From NCBI GenBank assembly GCA_038087015.1, contig JASBNA010000003.1:186001-250000 (forward strand): a DNA stretch of 64,000 bases, written 5' to 3'. The DNA comes from Cerrena zonata. Its lineage: Eukaryota > Basidiomycota > Agaricomycetes > Polyporales > Cerrenaceae. Positions 28,734-41,700 of the stretch are shown piece by piece. Under the pieces are notes generated by a model. It did not search any database, was not told the DNA's origin, and worked only from the letters and a program-made list of their open reading frames with translations. A program made the position numbers and the translations under genes. Numbering within the stretch: the stretch's first letter is position 1; each line of letters starts with the position of its first letter.

Positions 28734-30363
28734 CTACTCAACACCGATACTAAACATCACCACTTCTCTTCCCACCGCTGCAACAATCCTCGGAATACCG
28801 GGGGTAGACAAAAAGTCGAAATCACGCACGAACAACGGTCGCGGTGCAATAGCAAAGGAATTCGGCTCGGTATGAATATAGGTCGTATTGTGCACGTTGA
28901 TCACAGCGCCTTTGGTAGGCGAGTTGGTGGAGATGCCGAAGTATTCGGGGAAGGTAGGGCACCATCTGTGTCATATCCCCATTCAGCATTAGACATTAGT
29001 GTTCCATAGTGGAAACCCAGGGAAAGTAAAAAAAAGAAAAGGATCGCGGGGGAAGACAAGAAAAAAGGGTAATCAGGGGACACGTGTGAAGGAGTGTGAG
29101 ATGAAAGCGATGAGAGAGATAAGGGAGGTGGAGGGCTAGATGGGGAGAGAGAAAAGACGAACCTGAAACGGTTACCTCCTTCGGTAAAACTGGTCCCAGA
29201 CATGGTGGGCTTGCCGCCATTCAGTTTGTTCAGATCCCATAATGCGAACTTGGACCCGTACGTTGCGCCGATGCTGTGAACATAGAAATCAGGTTAGATC
29301 TGTCCGACTACCCTGTACTAAGACCAAACATGACTCGAGAACAAAGATCGTCGAGGAATAAAATTAGCCATGACAGATGAACAGGGAAATTGAAAACAGA
29401 AGAAAGAAGGGTTACCCACATATCGGCAGAGTCAGCACGCCAGGCAGCCGACGCAGACCAAGTTTTCGACACACCACAAGCAGCATCAGCCAGAGCGTGA
29501 GGCTCGACCAGTTCCACAATACTCGAGTTCCTCCACGACGCACGCTCATTCTCATCGGTGCGCCAATCTACAACAAAAAGAGATCCTCGGTTGTCGGCTA
29601 CGAGGAGATCTTTGCTCGTACTAGGATGGGAAGAAACGGAGGCAAGAGGATGGGGAAAGGCTATAGGATAAGCCGTCGGCTGGGGTCGCGACGGTGCATC
29701 TGAACCATCGCTCTCCGGTGATCCTGGGGACGGAATTTTGACCTCTGGGGTAAGGTCCCATATTAGGAGTGTTCTATCGTCTGAAGGCGTGAGGATTTTA
29801 AATGGTCAGTTGCGGAGTTTGAAACTCTGGAGGAGGTGAGAGAAAGTACCGGAAACGGATGCGACGAATCTGTGGCTGATATCAGATTCTCCACCTGCGT
29901 ATGATATATCATTTATTTTGGCGTGGTGGCCGCTAAGACCTCCGCCGTAAATAAAGATGTCTTCTTCAGTGCTAGATGTCTTTGTAAGAAGGTAGAGGCT
30001 GCGTTCTGAGCCTGCAGCGACTAGTCTGTATACATATTAAGGTCAGAGGGGAAATGTACACTTGAAGCTGAGTAACTGACTCTATATCCCATTCATCCGT
30101 GAATGAAGGGGATGTGCTTTTGGGAGACCAAGCCAGTGCAGTTATCTGGCATCCGATGTGGAAGTTTGCAATAACTTTACACGAGGTAGGTGTCTTTCTA
30201 GAGAAATTTAGTTCAATGGTGTTACGGCAACCGGACTGTGACATACGGTTTGTAGAACCTGGACTGAATGCATGCCTCCGATGGCTACCAAGCCGGCACC
30301 ATCTCCGGTATGACAAGCTCGTACAACATGTACATCCGAGCCATGATAGTGTCTAACGTCCAT
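28734..30363 (-). CDS. NUP37: Nucleoporin NUP37 (WD40, Nup107-160 complex)
   Basis: WD40 beta-propeller subunit of the Y-shaped Nup107-160 complex of the nuclear pore. About 400 residues. The ATG at 30363 (MDVRHYHGSDVHVVRACHTG) fits the short family N-terminus; an upstream in-frame ATG at 30573 would add 70 residues and overlap the divergent neighbour, so I prefer the shorter start. Family landmarks in order: LVAIGGMHSVQVL, VIANFHIGCQITALAWSPKS, ELVAAGSERSLYL, GHHAKINDISYAGG, FVASVSDDRTLLIWDL, HPLASVSSHPSTSKDLLVAD, NRGSLFVVDWRTDENER, GSKFALWDLNKL and a last blade ending REVVMFSIGVE. The order matches animal and fission-yeast Nup37; budding yeast lacks it. Introns join in frame, the first using acceptor AAAG. 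Confidence 0.85.
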
Positions 30364-30523
30364 AATCGTGTCCAGTATAGTAATAAAGTTGACGTTGAAG
30401 GCACTGAAGGTCTGAGGCAAAGTGATAGAGAGAACGCGAGGAGATGCAGCCACCGACGCGACCGCGCTTGTGTGGCCACGTGCGCGACGATCAAAGCTCA
30501 CCTTGGAGTGATAGCAGGCCATC
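30364..30523. promoter_or_regulatory. Short divergent promoter, NUP37 and small membrane protein
   Basis: Only 160 bp separate the two ATGs if the shorter NUP37 start is used. No TATA box is visible. A compact bidirectional promoter is inferred from spacing. Confidence 0.35.
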
Positions 30524-30712
30524 ATGTCTCCTCCAGGCAACAAAGCTCCCAACCCTTTCCTCTTTCTTGGCATCTCTCTTCTCGGTTTTGGTGCATTTTA
30601 CTACACCCTAAAACGTCGCGAACAGACACACCCTGCATCCAGACAGCCTAGACAACGCGATAGTCCATTCATACCTCCGATACACCGTGAAGACAAATCA
30701 GATTCTAAATAG
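30524..30712 (+). CDS. Small single-pass membrane protein, 62 residues
   Basis: Intronless frame with a good ATG (ATCATGTCTCC). One hydrophobic helix lies at about residues 10-27 (NPFLFLGISLLGFGAFYYTL), followed by a basic, disordered tail (KRREQTHPASRQPRQR, ending IHREDKSDSK). N-out or N-in topology with a positive C-terminal side is typical of tail-exposed mitochondrial or ER microproteins; I do not recognise the family. Its stop lies only 80 bp before the ATG of UMP/CMP kinase on the same strand, which is very tight for separate genes, so it may be the first cistron of a shared mRNA or a long upstream frame. Confidence 0.55.
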   Translation: MSPPGNKAPNPFLFLGISLLGFGAFYYTLKRREQTHPASRQPRQRDSPFIPPIHREDKSDSK

Positions 30713-30792
30713 ATTTGAGTATGTCACTATGTATTACAATCCTTTGCTAGCACATGTCGCTCACACCCCTGAACCCTGCATAGGATACCGTA

Positions 30793-31935
<1,143 letters not shown>

Positions 31936-32098
31936 TTAACTCCTAATGAAATACATACGAATAACAGTTTCTACTCTGTGTAATACAAGGTCATCCCATA
32001 TCATACCCGTCTTCCATCCGTTTCAGATCGGTACCCCCGTTCGTCTGTGCCAGCCCTAGACCACTCCTTAACAGGCAGGAACGTACCCGTCCTCACTT

Positions 32099-33356
32099 CT
32101 AAGCATATATGAACAACTTCGTCCCCTGGATTTCACGTGAAATTGAAGTAATAGCTCTGCCGCCGTTTTCGATATTGAAGATTTCGCCATCAACACACAC
32201 CAGATGAGCGTGTGCATCTTCCGGATGCTGCATTGTCAATTCAATAACCTTGCCTCGTGCAAATTCCACGGTGTCCAAGCAACTCACCGGTGCCCACTCC
32301 CAGCCTCCGCAGCGGTAGTATTCAACCACAGATGATGAATCCTCTTCACCCTGCCCTTCCTTAACAGAACCTTCATCCCCATATATCATATGCACATGTG
32401 CTCCGTCCCTGTAGGCCCCGCCTAGGACCACCCCGGATTTCTCGGCAAACCGAATTCTATCAGTCTCCTCGCCAGACCCTTTTATGCTGGGATCTCTCAA
32501 CGGCCGCACAATGACAACATCCAATGCAGAGGTAGTTGATGGTAAGGTTGTGTGTAATGGACTGATACGGAAAGCCGGCTCTAGACGATCCACGTTGATC
32601 GTCGATAGGAAATAAGCGAAAGGACCCTCAAGTTCAATTACATCCGCATTATGTGAGATTTGACGGAACTGGCGGGTAGAAATATCATATACTCCCACCG
32701 TGCTAGGGGGATCTGAGGTTAAAGGTAAGAGTCGAACTTTCGCCCGATACCATCGGGTGATATTCTCCTGTGCTGCAATTTTGAAACGTTCGATCCCTGG
32801 ATGGGTTGATCGTAATGCTTCCGAGTCGTGCAAAATAGAGGCGTGAAGAGAGGTCGAGGCTACGACGACTGCAACGGAGGACTGAGGAGTATCGTTAGGC
32901 CGAGATGACTGGATGGTGGTTACAGCCGTTGCCAAAGGAATCGTCTTAGATGATGTTGACAGATAGAGATCAAGGGATCTAAATCTGTACGCTGTAGTCA
33001 TTCCGTCGGGTCCCAATGGGAATAATGAAGAGTATAATGCATTTGCTGTGCCACATGGCACGAGAACGAAATGGATGTTTGCATGGGCTTCGGGTGCAAG
33101 AGAATGGTGCAAGGCAGGTGACTATCTCGTGTAACGTGCTATCCCCGGACCCAAGGATGACTGTCAGTATTTCGGAGCTTGCTGTCGTCTTTAAAAACTC
33201 CACAATTACTTCCCCCGCATGATTGGGATGGGTAGTCGCGATAACGTTATCCGGGACCTTGCCTCGGGATTCGAGACGAGGGAGAACCTCCGACCGAAAC
33301 AATTGTTCGGCTGTACAGTCACCGCAAACAGGGTTATAGATAGCAAGAAGTGGCAT
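32099..33356 (-). CDS. Diacylglycerol-kinase-like (DAGKc/NAD-kinase-fold) protein, frame break inside
   Basis: Predicted lipid- or NAD-kinase-fold protein, about 415 residues, apparently intronless. The start at 33356 gives MPLLAIYNPVCGDCTAEQLF, the usual NPxxG opening of the DAGK catalytic domain. The phosphate-binding loop reads ILGSGDSTLHEIV instead of the common GGDGT, and VPCGTANALYSSLF follows, as in sphingoid-base and diacylglycerol kinases. Between these, at about 33110-33140, the reading frame changes by one base without a usable splice site: the upstream frame would end soon after in non-family sequence, and the downstream frame picks up HHSLAPEAHANIHFVLVPCG. This could be a sequencing error or a real mutation. 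The C-terminal half (YFLSTINVDRLEPAFRISPL, ALDVVIVRPLRDPSIKG, WEWAPVSCLD, HLVCVDGEIF) matches Basidiomycete proteins labelled ATP-NAD kinase-like. The substrate is unproven. Confidence 0.7.
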
Positions 33357-33737
33357 CGTCTCCTATTCGAAGGTGAAATTTTCTTCATTCGATTACTAAT
33401 GGTCAGGAATGCCATAAATCCTACCCGCTCACCGTGACACCGTCGGAGGACGGTGTTGAGTCAGGAGCAAGAGTGGTCTGATTCATCCTTGCCAATCCTT
33501 GTCCAGAATAAGAAGGTTGTGTGGTTAGCACGCCATCGAATCATCGATCGGCGTTTGATCGCATCAATACAGCGCCGATCGCTTACACATGGCTTGCTTA
33601 TAACTAGCCACGGTAAATTCTGGTATCGCTAACTTGAAACAGACAGTTTCAAGGCCAAGTCGGTATGTATTCACGCATGCGAATACCCAAAGAAGGTTAT
33701 TTATTCTAACCATGAATGGCTATCAAAGCATCATTGC

Positions 33738-35342
33738 ATGTTTCGTAGCGTCCTTCGCGGTACCATCACATCGTCCCTGAAATCTACACGCAGTTATTCA
33801 ATGGCCTCCACCGCGCCCACATTCAAGCCCTTCACGCTTGCATTGATCCAGTTAGGTCAGATTGGATCGGACAAGACTGGTATGTATCCGGCTGCTTGTA
33901 CTGGTACTACGCTGAATAGGCAATGCTAACCGCACAGCCAATTTGAAACATGCACGAGAAATGATCCTCAAGGCCGCAAAGGGACCTGAACCCAGTGGTC
34001 CCAAACCGGATCTCATTGCTCTACCCGTATGTCTAGTATCTCCATAGTAAAAATTCTGAGTGACTCGGGTACCTAACTTTGTTCCTCATTCAGGAATGTT
34101 TCAATTCACCATATGGACATGTGCACTTCCCGACATATGCGGAGAATATTGGATACACTGCTGGTCAAAAATATGACGTTGAGAAATCTGAGAGCGAGTC
34201 TGTCAAGATGCTCTCCAGTGCCGCAAAAGAGGCTGGTGTCTGGCTGCTGGGAGGTTTGTTGCATTATTTGTTGACGTAAGGCATTCACAACGTTAACGGT
34301 TATTTTAGGATCCATTCCCGAAAAGGACAGTGGTGATGGTAACGTCTATAATACAGCGACCGTGTACTCTCCTACAGGTAAATTCTGTGATGCCTTGCAG
34401 CTGAGTCCACAAACAAATGGATCGTGTTTATCTTTATAGGCGAACTAGTTGCTTCACATCGCAAGGTCCATCTTTTTGACATTGATATCCCTGGAAAGAT
34501 TAAGTTCAAGGTTTGTTTTATTTATTTGTGAAATATACATCTTCTCACTATTAGCTCACAGGAGAGTGAAACACTCACTGGTGGAGAGTCTATCAACTAC
34601 TTCGACACAGGTAAATTATTACATTCCATGTGTGTTTTATATATGTACTGATGCACCTACGTACAGAATTTGCTCGAATCGGTTTCGGCATTTGCTACGA
34701 TGTCCGTTTCCCCGAGCTTGCTATGATCAATGCTCGACGAGGTCAGATGACAAACGATCTTGTGAAGTTAACGACATTCCGCTCACTCGTGTGTTTTTAG
34801 GATGTCAAGTCATGATCTACCCAGGGGCATTCAATATGACAACTGGACCGCTCCATTGGGAGCTACTTCAGCGCGCACGGTATTTTCGTTCATTCTGATC
34901 AACATCGAATATCGCATAACATTTGTTCAGCGCTGTCGACCAGCAAGTCTACTTCTCGATGTGTAGTCCAGCACGCGACTTGACTGCTGGATACCATGCG
35001 GTAAGTCTAAGTAAATTGCAAAACCGCAAATTCTAACTTGCTTTCAGTGGGGCCACTCAATGGTTGTTGATCCTATGTAGGTCTCTTGTTTGATGATGAC
35101 CCATGTTTATACAACTTACTCACTACGTATCAAATTAGGGGAAAGATTCTAGCTGAAGCAGATACTGAAGAGGACATCATCTACGCCAAAATCGGTAAAT
35201 CGATGTCTATTGTGTTCTTTTATCGTTTTCCTTACAACGTTCTACAGATCCAACGGTCTTCAATGAGGCAAGGTCAGGGATCCCTGTCACGACCCAAAGG
35301 CGATTCGATGTCTATCCAGATGTCAGCAAAGACTTCGTTTAG
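33738..35342 (+). CDS. NIT3: Omega-amidase / nitrilase-superfamily hydrolase (NIT2/NIT3)
   Basis: Carbon-nitrogen hydrolase of the Nit2/omega-amidase branch, which hydrolyses alpha-ketoglutaramate and alpha-ketosuccinamate and helps to repair amidated metabolites. About 320 residues, about nine exons. The catalytic triad is present: Glu in [12 protein letters not shown], Lys in [13 protein letters not shown] and Cys in [38 protein letters not shown] and [20 protein letters not shown] are Nit2 hallmarks. The first ATG (33738) adds [20 protein letters not shown], a basic Ser-rich leader that looks like a mitochondrial targeting signal; a second ATG at 33801 ([10 protein letters not shown]) would give a cytosolic form. 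The last exon ends [14 protein letters not shown] at TAG 35340-35342. It is divergent from the kinase-like gene with 381 bp between. Confidence 0.92.
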
Positions 35343-36157
35343 CGATTGAGATGTTGTCGCAATCGATATCATGAACTACAATCTAGAACGTAAGCATTTT
35401 TTGTATAACCACAGTCATCGACGTGCATTGTGTAGCACGCCGGAGGCGTAAACTATTTGTAAATTGTACGAGGTACGAAATCATTTGATATCATGGTTGT
35501 GACTTTATGTGGGTCAAAGGATCGCCTCAGCGGCTGACATCGTTACGATCACCACGACATGATATGTCAGTTCCAGTCTCTACACCCAGTTAACCTTGTC
35601 AAAAACCAGTCTCTCAGTGCATATTTCGCTTATCTGTGAGGCGGGCGGTAATCTTTTATGTAGTAAGTGTCAAGACTTCATATACGAAGGATGCTGTTTG
35701 TCCCATGATCATCATGATTCTCCGTCTGGTTGGTCTCTTTCTTAGCATGCAGTAAACAGAGACGACAGAACTTTAACACTAATTGTCTGCCCATCTATGA
35801 TGCGTATTCCTTCTCCGGAAAGCCCACCGCCAATGTTCCTAACAGGCCACATGAGTGTGCTGTGAGCGTAGCACCAAGGCTCCCTGATATTAACACCACC
35901 GGTGGGCTATTTAAATCGTATGCACCGCATACTTATAAGACTTCTCTCCTCCCTTCACATGAGTGTCACTTGTTCTCGCCTCATTGTGCGATTGGAGCAT
36001 ATCATCTTGACTTCTCCATCATAGTATTTCCCATGCGTGCTTCTATTGATTTCAATATCGATGAAGTTGCATTTATAACAATCATCCTTGGGTTTGTGCC
36101 CTATAGACTGATCTCCCTAACGTTTCGTCTGCTTATCCCTCAAGGCCTTACACCAGG
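35343..36157. promoter_or_regulatory. Intergenic, promoter of the DUF6534 gene
   Basis: No gene is supported here; a plus-strand open frame at 35730-36242 overlaps the next gene in another frame and lacks conserved features. A TATTTAAAT motif near 35908 and TTATAAGA near 35933 lie about 220-250 bp before the next ATG and could serve as TATA boxes. Confidence 0.4.
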
Positions 36158-38220
36158 ATGGCGGAATTTGCGACGGAAGTTCCTCCTTTCTCGATCCCCC
36201 AATTTTTGGGAGGCGTTGTTATGTGTATATGCATGGGATTGATGTAAGTGCATACAGTTAAGTATCTAGAAGTGAGAAAAGTTCGCTCATATACATGCTT
36301 TCAGTCTGTATGGCGTAACGCTTACACAGACTTACATCTATGTATTGAATTGCAAAGAGGACCCTCTATGGTTAAAGGCACTTGTTGCAACGCTCTGGTA
36401 GGATCAAATCGCTAAATTAAAAACCCAGTCCCGATTTATGAACCACAATTGATAGGATCGTCGAGACAGTGCATACAGCCGCTATTCTACGCCAGATGTA
36501 CTACTCCACAATCCTGGCGTTTGGTAGTCGGGTCGCTCTTCTTAAGGTTGATTGGTAAGTCTAAAGTTTAGTATCTCTATACCTCGCAAGCTCAATAGCT
36601 ATGACTTAGGAGTGCTACTGTGAGTTTTACTGTTTATTGCCGTGTTAACATTTCTGACAACGTGTTCTCCTTCAGGTTGTAATGTTTGGAAATGTGAGTC
36701 GGAGGACCCGACTGATATTGTATAGGCTATAGGGTCTGACTATTGCGAATCATGTCTACTAGGACATAATAGTTGTACTTGTTCAAAGGTAAGTTCTAGT
36801 CCCAACTCGCTGGTGACTGCAGTTAAATTTAATATACTTCCTCAGCTTTTATATCTGGAGAATATGGATACGTAGGTCGATCTTTTCATACTGCTTGCCC
36901 TAAATAATTCTAATTCGCTCAATTTATTTAGTGAGTGAACGCTCCTACCTTTTGGTCGGGACCATCGTGAGCATGTTCATTTTCAATCACGCTACGCATA
37001 GCTAATCGGGTTTCAGTCGATGGGATTATTGGCTCGTACCGGTACGCTCTTGGTAGTTCGACTTGACGATGTTGAGGGATCCTGACAAGGACTTGTTTTA
37101 GCACTTGCCATTGGTGAGAAAATTAATTGCAAACCTTTCAAGCAATGCTGATACCCTGTTGTTCGATAATATTCACAGCTGGACCCATTTTCACGTTCGT
37201 TGCAATGTAAAACAATCTTATTATTATACATCTAACCTGTTGCTTTGTTCATTAGAATACAACTCCCTTCATGGGCTGTACTTCAGGCAACCCGACATGT
37301 CAATGTAAGGTCCTATTCAATTCATTACAATGAGGACTCACACTGCCCCAGCTCGTTTTATTAATCACCAATGTCGTATCCGCTGTAACGGATGGTCTCG
37401 TCGCGGCCTCGATGTTTTTCTTCCTTTGGCGTAGCAGAACTGGATTGAAGAGGTCAGGGTGCTCGCTCCATGTTGGGTGTTCTGCTCACCAACTTGAAGT
37501 TATAGGAGTGATTCTGTAATACGTTGGTTGATATCCTATGTCGTCAACACAGGTGTTGTTGTCATGTAGGTTGACGATTAGTTCTTACCGAAAGGTATTC
37601 CTAATTGTGACTCATGTCTTTCCAGGCTGGGGTCGATTGCAGTTGCAATCACTGTAAGTTTGTTCACCTTATCGACCAAAGATGTTCACTAAATCCAGAG
37701 TAGTTTTCCGTACTCAAAGGCAACCTCGTGTTTGCCGGCCTCATCATCCTGCAGGGAAAACGTACGCCATACCGAGTTTTCTCGAGGGCTTTTAGGGCAT
37801 ACTAATGGTTAAAATAGTATATGCTAATGCGTTCTTGGGAACGTAAGTAGATTTTTTCTGAACCAAAATTCCAGATTAAATCTGACATGAATAGTTTGAA
37901 CGCGAGGAAGATGATGCGACAGAACTTTAACCGGACTGGAACCAGCGTTCCGTTCGATAGCGGATATGAGCTTTCCCAACCAAGCTTTATATTCACAAGT
38001 AATGCTTCTATGGGACGAGCTGAACAGGTGTGTCTGTCATAGTCGTGGAGAAAAGCAAAGGACTGATTTCTGTTGATAGCAACGGGGCTTGGAAGTTTTC
38101 GCGAGCACTGTGGTGACATCAAAGTCTGATACGCTGGACGTGAGTTATCTATTGGATATGTCGAATTGATCCACTTATCCCTTTCTTTAGGAGAATTTTA
38201 TGATGATGGGTAGAAAGTAA
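36158..38220 (+). CDS. DUF6534-family multi-pass membrane protein
   Basis: Seven-helix-type membrane protein of the family expanded in Agaricomycetes; function unknown. About 350 residues in some fourteen small exons, with introns of about 50-60 nt. The start at 36158 gives MAEFATEVPPFSIPQFLGGV. Family landmarks after splicing: LYGVTLTQTYIYVLNC, KEDPLWLKALVATLWIVETV, HTAAILRQMYYSTILAFGSR, VVLVQSFYIWRIWILSER, GPIFTFVAIIQLPSWAVLQA and SAVTDGLVAASMFFFLWRSR with TGLKRSDSVIRWLISYVVNT. The DUF6534 core is TDGLVA...RTGLKRSDSVI...VVNTG, ending KIVYANAFLGTLNARKMMRQ. The tail is Ser-rich and ends DENFMMMGRK at TAA 38218-38220. Junctions were checked by hand and stay in frame, though some small exon borders are uncertain. 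Confidence 0.85.
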
Positions 38221-38787
38221 GGCATGTGCCAGAGCAAGTATGCGAGTTGAAATGTGAGAATATGCCGAATATTTTATTATAGTATTGGCATAGTAATATG
38301 GCAAAACTAGCGGTATTGTCTTTGCGACTAGAAATACCATGTGGAATCAGCCCAGAGTTCAGAGTCGCCCTGAGATATTTTAACCAAGTCCATAGGTTAT
38401 TGAAGAATGATGCTATTTTATAGAGGGTCACAAGGTGCTGAGGCTTGTTACTTGCGGGTGTTTTTGAACTCTGTTCCTTATGGGATATTCGCGCCGATCC
38501 CATAAGCTTTCATGATCGAAGAAAGGGTATCCCATTTCGGAACCAATGGCTCACCTAAAGAAGGACAAAGGCTATATAAATTAGGTTGTAGGTTATTTCG
38601 CGGAGTATGAGAGAAAAAGAGTTTGGGTTCGTGGTGAGAATCGAATGTTGAAACTTGAACAAGAACTGTGGGCAAAGAGGCGTGGGAACAACCTTCCATT
38701 TTGCAGATGATTGCTATGCGAGAGTAAAGATGAGAGGCGAGTGCAGTGGGTAACGCCGTTCAGTGCTCACGACCGCCATACGTCCTC
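38221..38787. promoter_or_regulatory. Myosin V promoter region with CCAAT and TATA motifs
   Basis: Between the DUF6534 gene and myosin. CCAAT lies at 38543-38547 and TATATAAA at 38573-38580, about 210 bp before the myosin ATG: a plausible core promoter on the plus strand. No other gene is seen. Confidence 0.45.
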
Positions 38788-41700
38788 ATGGCGGAAAACA
38801 TATACAGCAAAGGGACCAAGGTCTGGTTCCCCGACAAGGAGCTGTCTTGGATCTCCGGCGAAGTTACCTCGCTCACAAGAAACCCAGATGATACCGTCAA
38901 GCTTGTCTTCGTCGATGACCGCGGCAAGGTATGTCGCGTTGCATTACCTCCGCATGTCATGACCGCAGTGCTTTAACTTCTTCGAATTGTATTACTTCTC
39001 TGTGCGCCCATAGGAAACCACTATCAACACCACCGTCAAGGAGATTAAGGACGGTCGCGAAGGTCTCCCCCCACTACGCAATCCACCACTACTAGAAACG
39101 GCTGATGATCTGGCTACCCTCTCACATCTTAACGAACCCTCCGGTACGTACAATTTCGAATCTCTCTCGGAACCGGACTCAATATTCCTTCTGGTCTAGT
39201 CCTACACACTATCCGAAATCGTTATGCACAACATAGTATTTATACCTATAGTGGAATTGTCCTTATTGCCATGAACCCTTTCCAACGCGTTACTCTCTAT
39301 GGCCCGGAAATCATTCAGGCGTATAGCGGTAGACGGAGAGGGGAATTGGAGCCCCATTTATTCGCAATCGCTGAAGACGCATATACCGCTATGAGTAGAG
39401 ACGGTACAGGTCAAACGATCATTGTATCCGGAGAGAGGTATGTCTTAGATTCTAATCTGCTATCTCACATTCTCATGGTCGGTTAGTGGTGCGGGTAAAA
39501 CGGAATCGGTAGGCTCATAGGATACGACACCTGGTTGGATGAATATTGACGTCTTTATACCTTACAGGCGAAGTACATCATGAGATATCTAGCTTCGGTC
39601 AATCCACCAGATGCCAAGTCAAGGGCACGGACGAAAGCCTCACTAGATGAATCGAGTGAAGTCGAACGCCAAATTCTTGCTACCAATCCCGTTCTAGAAG
39701 CCTTCGGTAACGCGAAGACAACGCGAAATGACAACTCGTCACGGTTCGGTAAATATATTCAGGTACAGTATATCCGTACAGCCCGAAGATTCAATTGCAC
39801 TAATGGTGGATGTCATAGATCCTCTTCGACGGCAAACAAGAGATCGTCGGTGCCCGGATACGAACGTACCTGCTGGAGCGCTCCCGTGTGGTCTTCCAAC
39901 CTCTTACCGAGAGGAATTACCACATTTTCTACCAGCTCTGTGCTGGTGCTCCTCTGAAGGAGCGAAAAGATCTTGGTCTGGATACCGACATTACGAAATT
40001 TCACTACCTCAAGCAGGGTGGTCCGAGTTCTACACCTATCAACGGCGTTGATGACGGAGAAGAATTCAGACAGACACAAACTGCCTTGTCAACTATCGGT
40101 ATTTCAGTCGAGAAGCAATGGGCTGTCTTCAAGCTTCTATCAGCACTGCTTCATCTAGGCAACATCAAGATCACCTCGATGCGGAATGATTCTTCCATTG
40201 ACGACACTGATCCCGCGTTACAACTTTCGACGCGGTTCCTTGGTGTTCCTCTTGCAGACTTTCAAGAAGTGGACTGTTAAGAAACAGATTACGACGCGCT
40301 CTGAGAAGATCATCTCGTCGCTCAACGGTGCTCAGGCTACTGGTGTCAGGGATAGTGTCGCGAAATTCGTCTATGCTTGCTTGTTCGAATGGCTAGTAAA
40401 CATTGTCAACGAAAGCTTGGCCTGGTGAAGGCGGTGAAGCTGCTAGCAAGGCTGAGATGTTCATTGGTGTACTGGATATTTACGGTTTCGAGCACTTCCA
40501 GAAGGTTGGTGATATTTCATGTGGATCATAAATATCAAGACTAATCTATCGCATTAAAGAACTCATTCGAGCAATTCTCCATCAACTACGCCAACGAGAA
40601 ATTGCAACAGGAGGTATACACGTTGACAGTGATTATACCTAATTTATTACTCACATTCTCTTGCAGTTCAACGCACACGTGTTCAAGCTTGAACAGGAAG
40701 AATACGTCAGGGAAAAGATCAACTGGACCTTTATCGATTTCTCTGATAACCAGCCTTGTATCGATGTCATCGAAGGCAAACTCGGTGTTCTCGCTCTTCT
40801 TGATGAAGAGTCGCGTCTCCCCTCTGGTACCGACGCTACCTTCCTGCAGAAGCTCCACAACCAACTAGGCAAACCGGAGAACAAGAATGTGTTCAAGAAG
40901 CCTCGTTTCGGCAACTCTGCTTTCACTATTGCCCATTATGCTCTCGATGTCACGTATGAGGCAGAAGGTTTCTTGAGAAGAACAGGGATACTGTCCCCGA
41001 TGAACATATGGCTTTGCTTATGGACACTAAGAATGCTTTCCTCAAGGAAGTTCTTGACGCTGCCTTTGCTGCCAACAAACCACCAGACAGCGCTGTTCCC
41101 TCCTCGCCAACGATCTCAGACGCAAGTGGCAAGGCCTCCCGTCGCTCTTCAGTTATTCCTGATCCTGGTCGTGTCACTCTTATGGCTTCCAACGCCGCTT
41201 CGGGGTCCAAACGACCGGGTGGTGTGGTCAAGAAACCTACTCAGGCTTCGATTTTCAAAGCTTCGCTCATTAACTTGATGGAGACCCTTGGACAGACTAA
41301 TGTCCATTATATTCGTTGCATTAAGCCTAATGAGATGAAGAGGGCCTGGGAGTTCACTCCCCACCAGGTTCTCAGTCAACTCCGTGCTTGTGGTGTTTTG
41401 GAAACTATCCGTATTTCTTGTGCTGGTTACCCTACTCGTTGGACATACGAGGAGTTCGCAGAGCGGTAAGTCTTTCTCGAAATCATAATAGCGTCTCGGT
41501 TACTGAGTGCATTCTAGGTACTACATGCTTGTACAGTCCGAGGAATGGGATACCATGATCCGGAACCTCGAACTCAAACCTCTCTGTAACCTCATCCTCG
41601 AACGTACCATCAATGACCCAGACAAGTACCAATCCGGTCTCACCAAAATCTTCTTCCGAGCTGGTATGCTCGCCGCCCTCGAATCCCTCCGTTCTGGTCG

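Noticed and set aside
28473..29009. Plus-strand open frame opposite the NUP37 3' exons
   Set aside because: It is antisense to well-supported NUP37 coding sequence and has no recognisable product.
35730..36242. 170-codon plus-strand frame before the DUF6534 gene
   Set aside because: It overlaps the DUF6534 first exon in another frame; the DUF6534 reading is supported by the whole family pattern.
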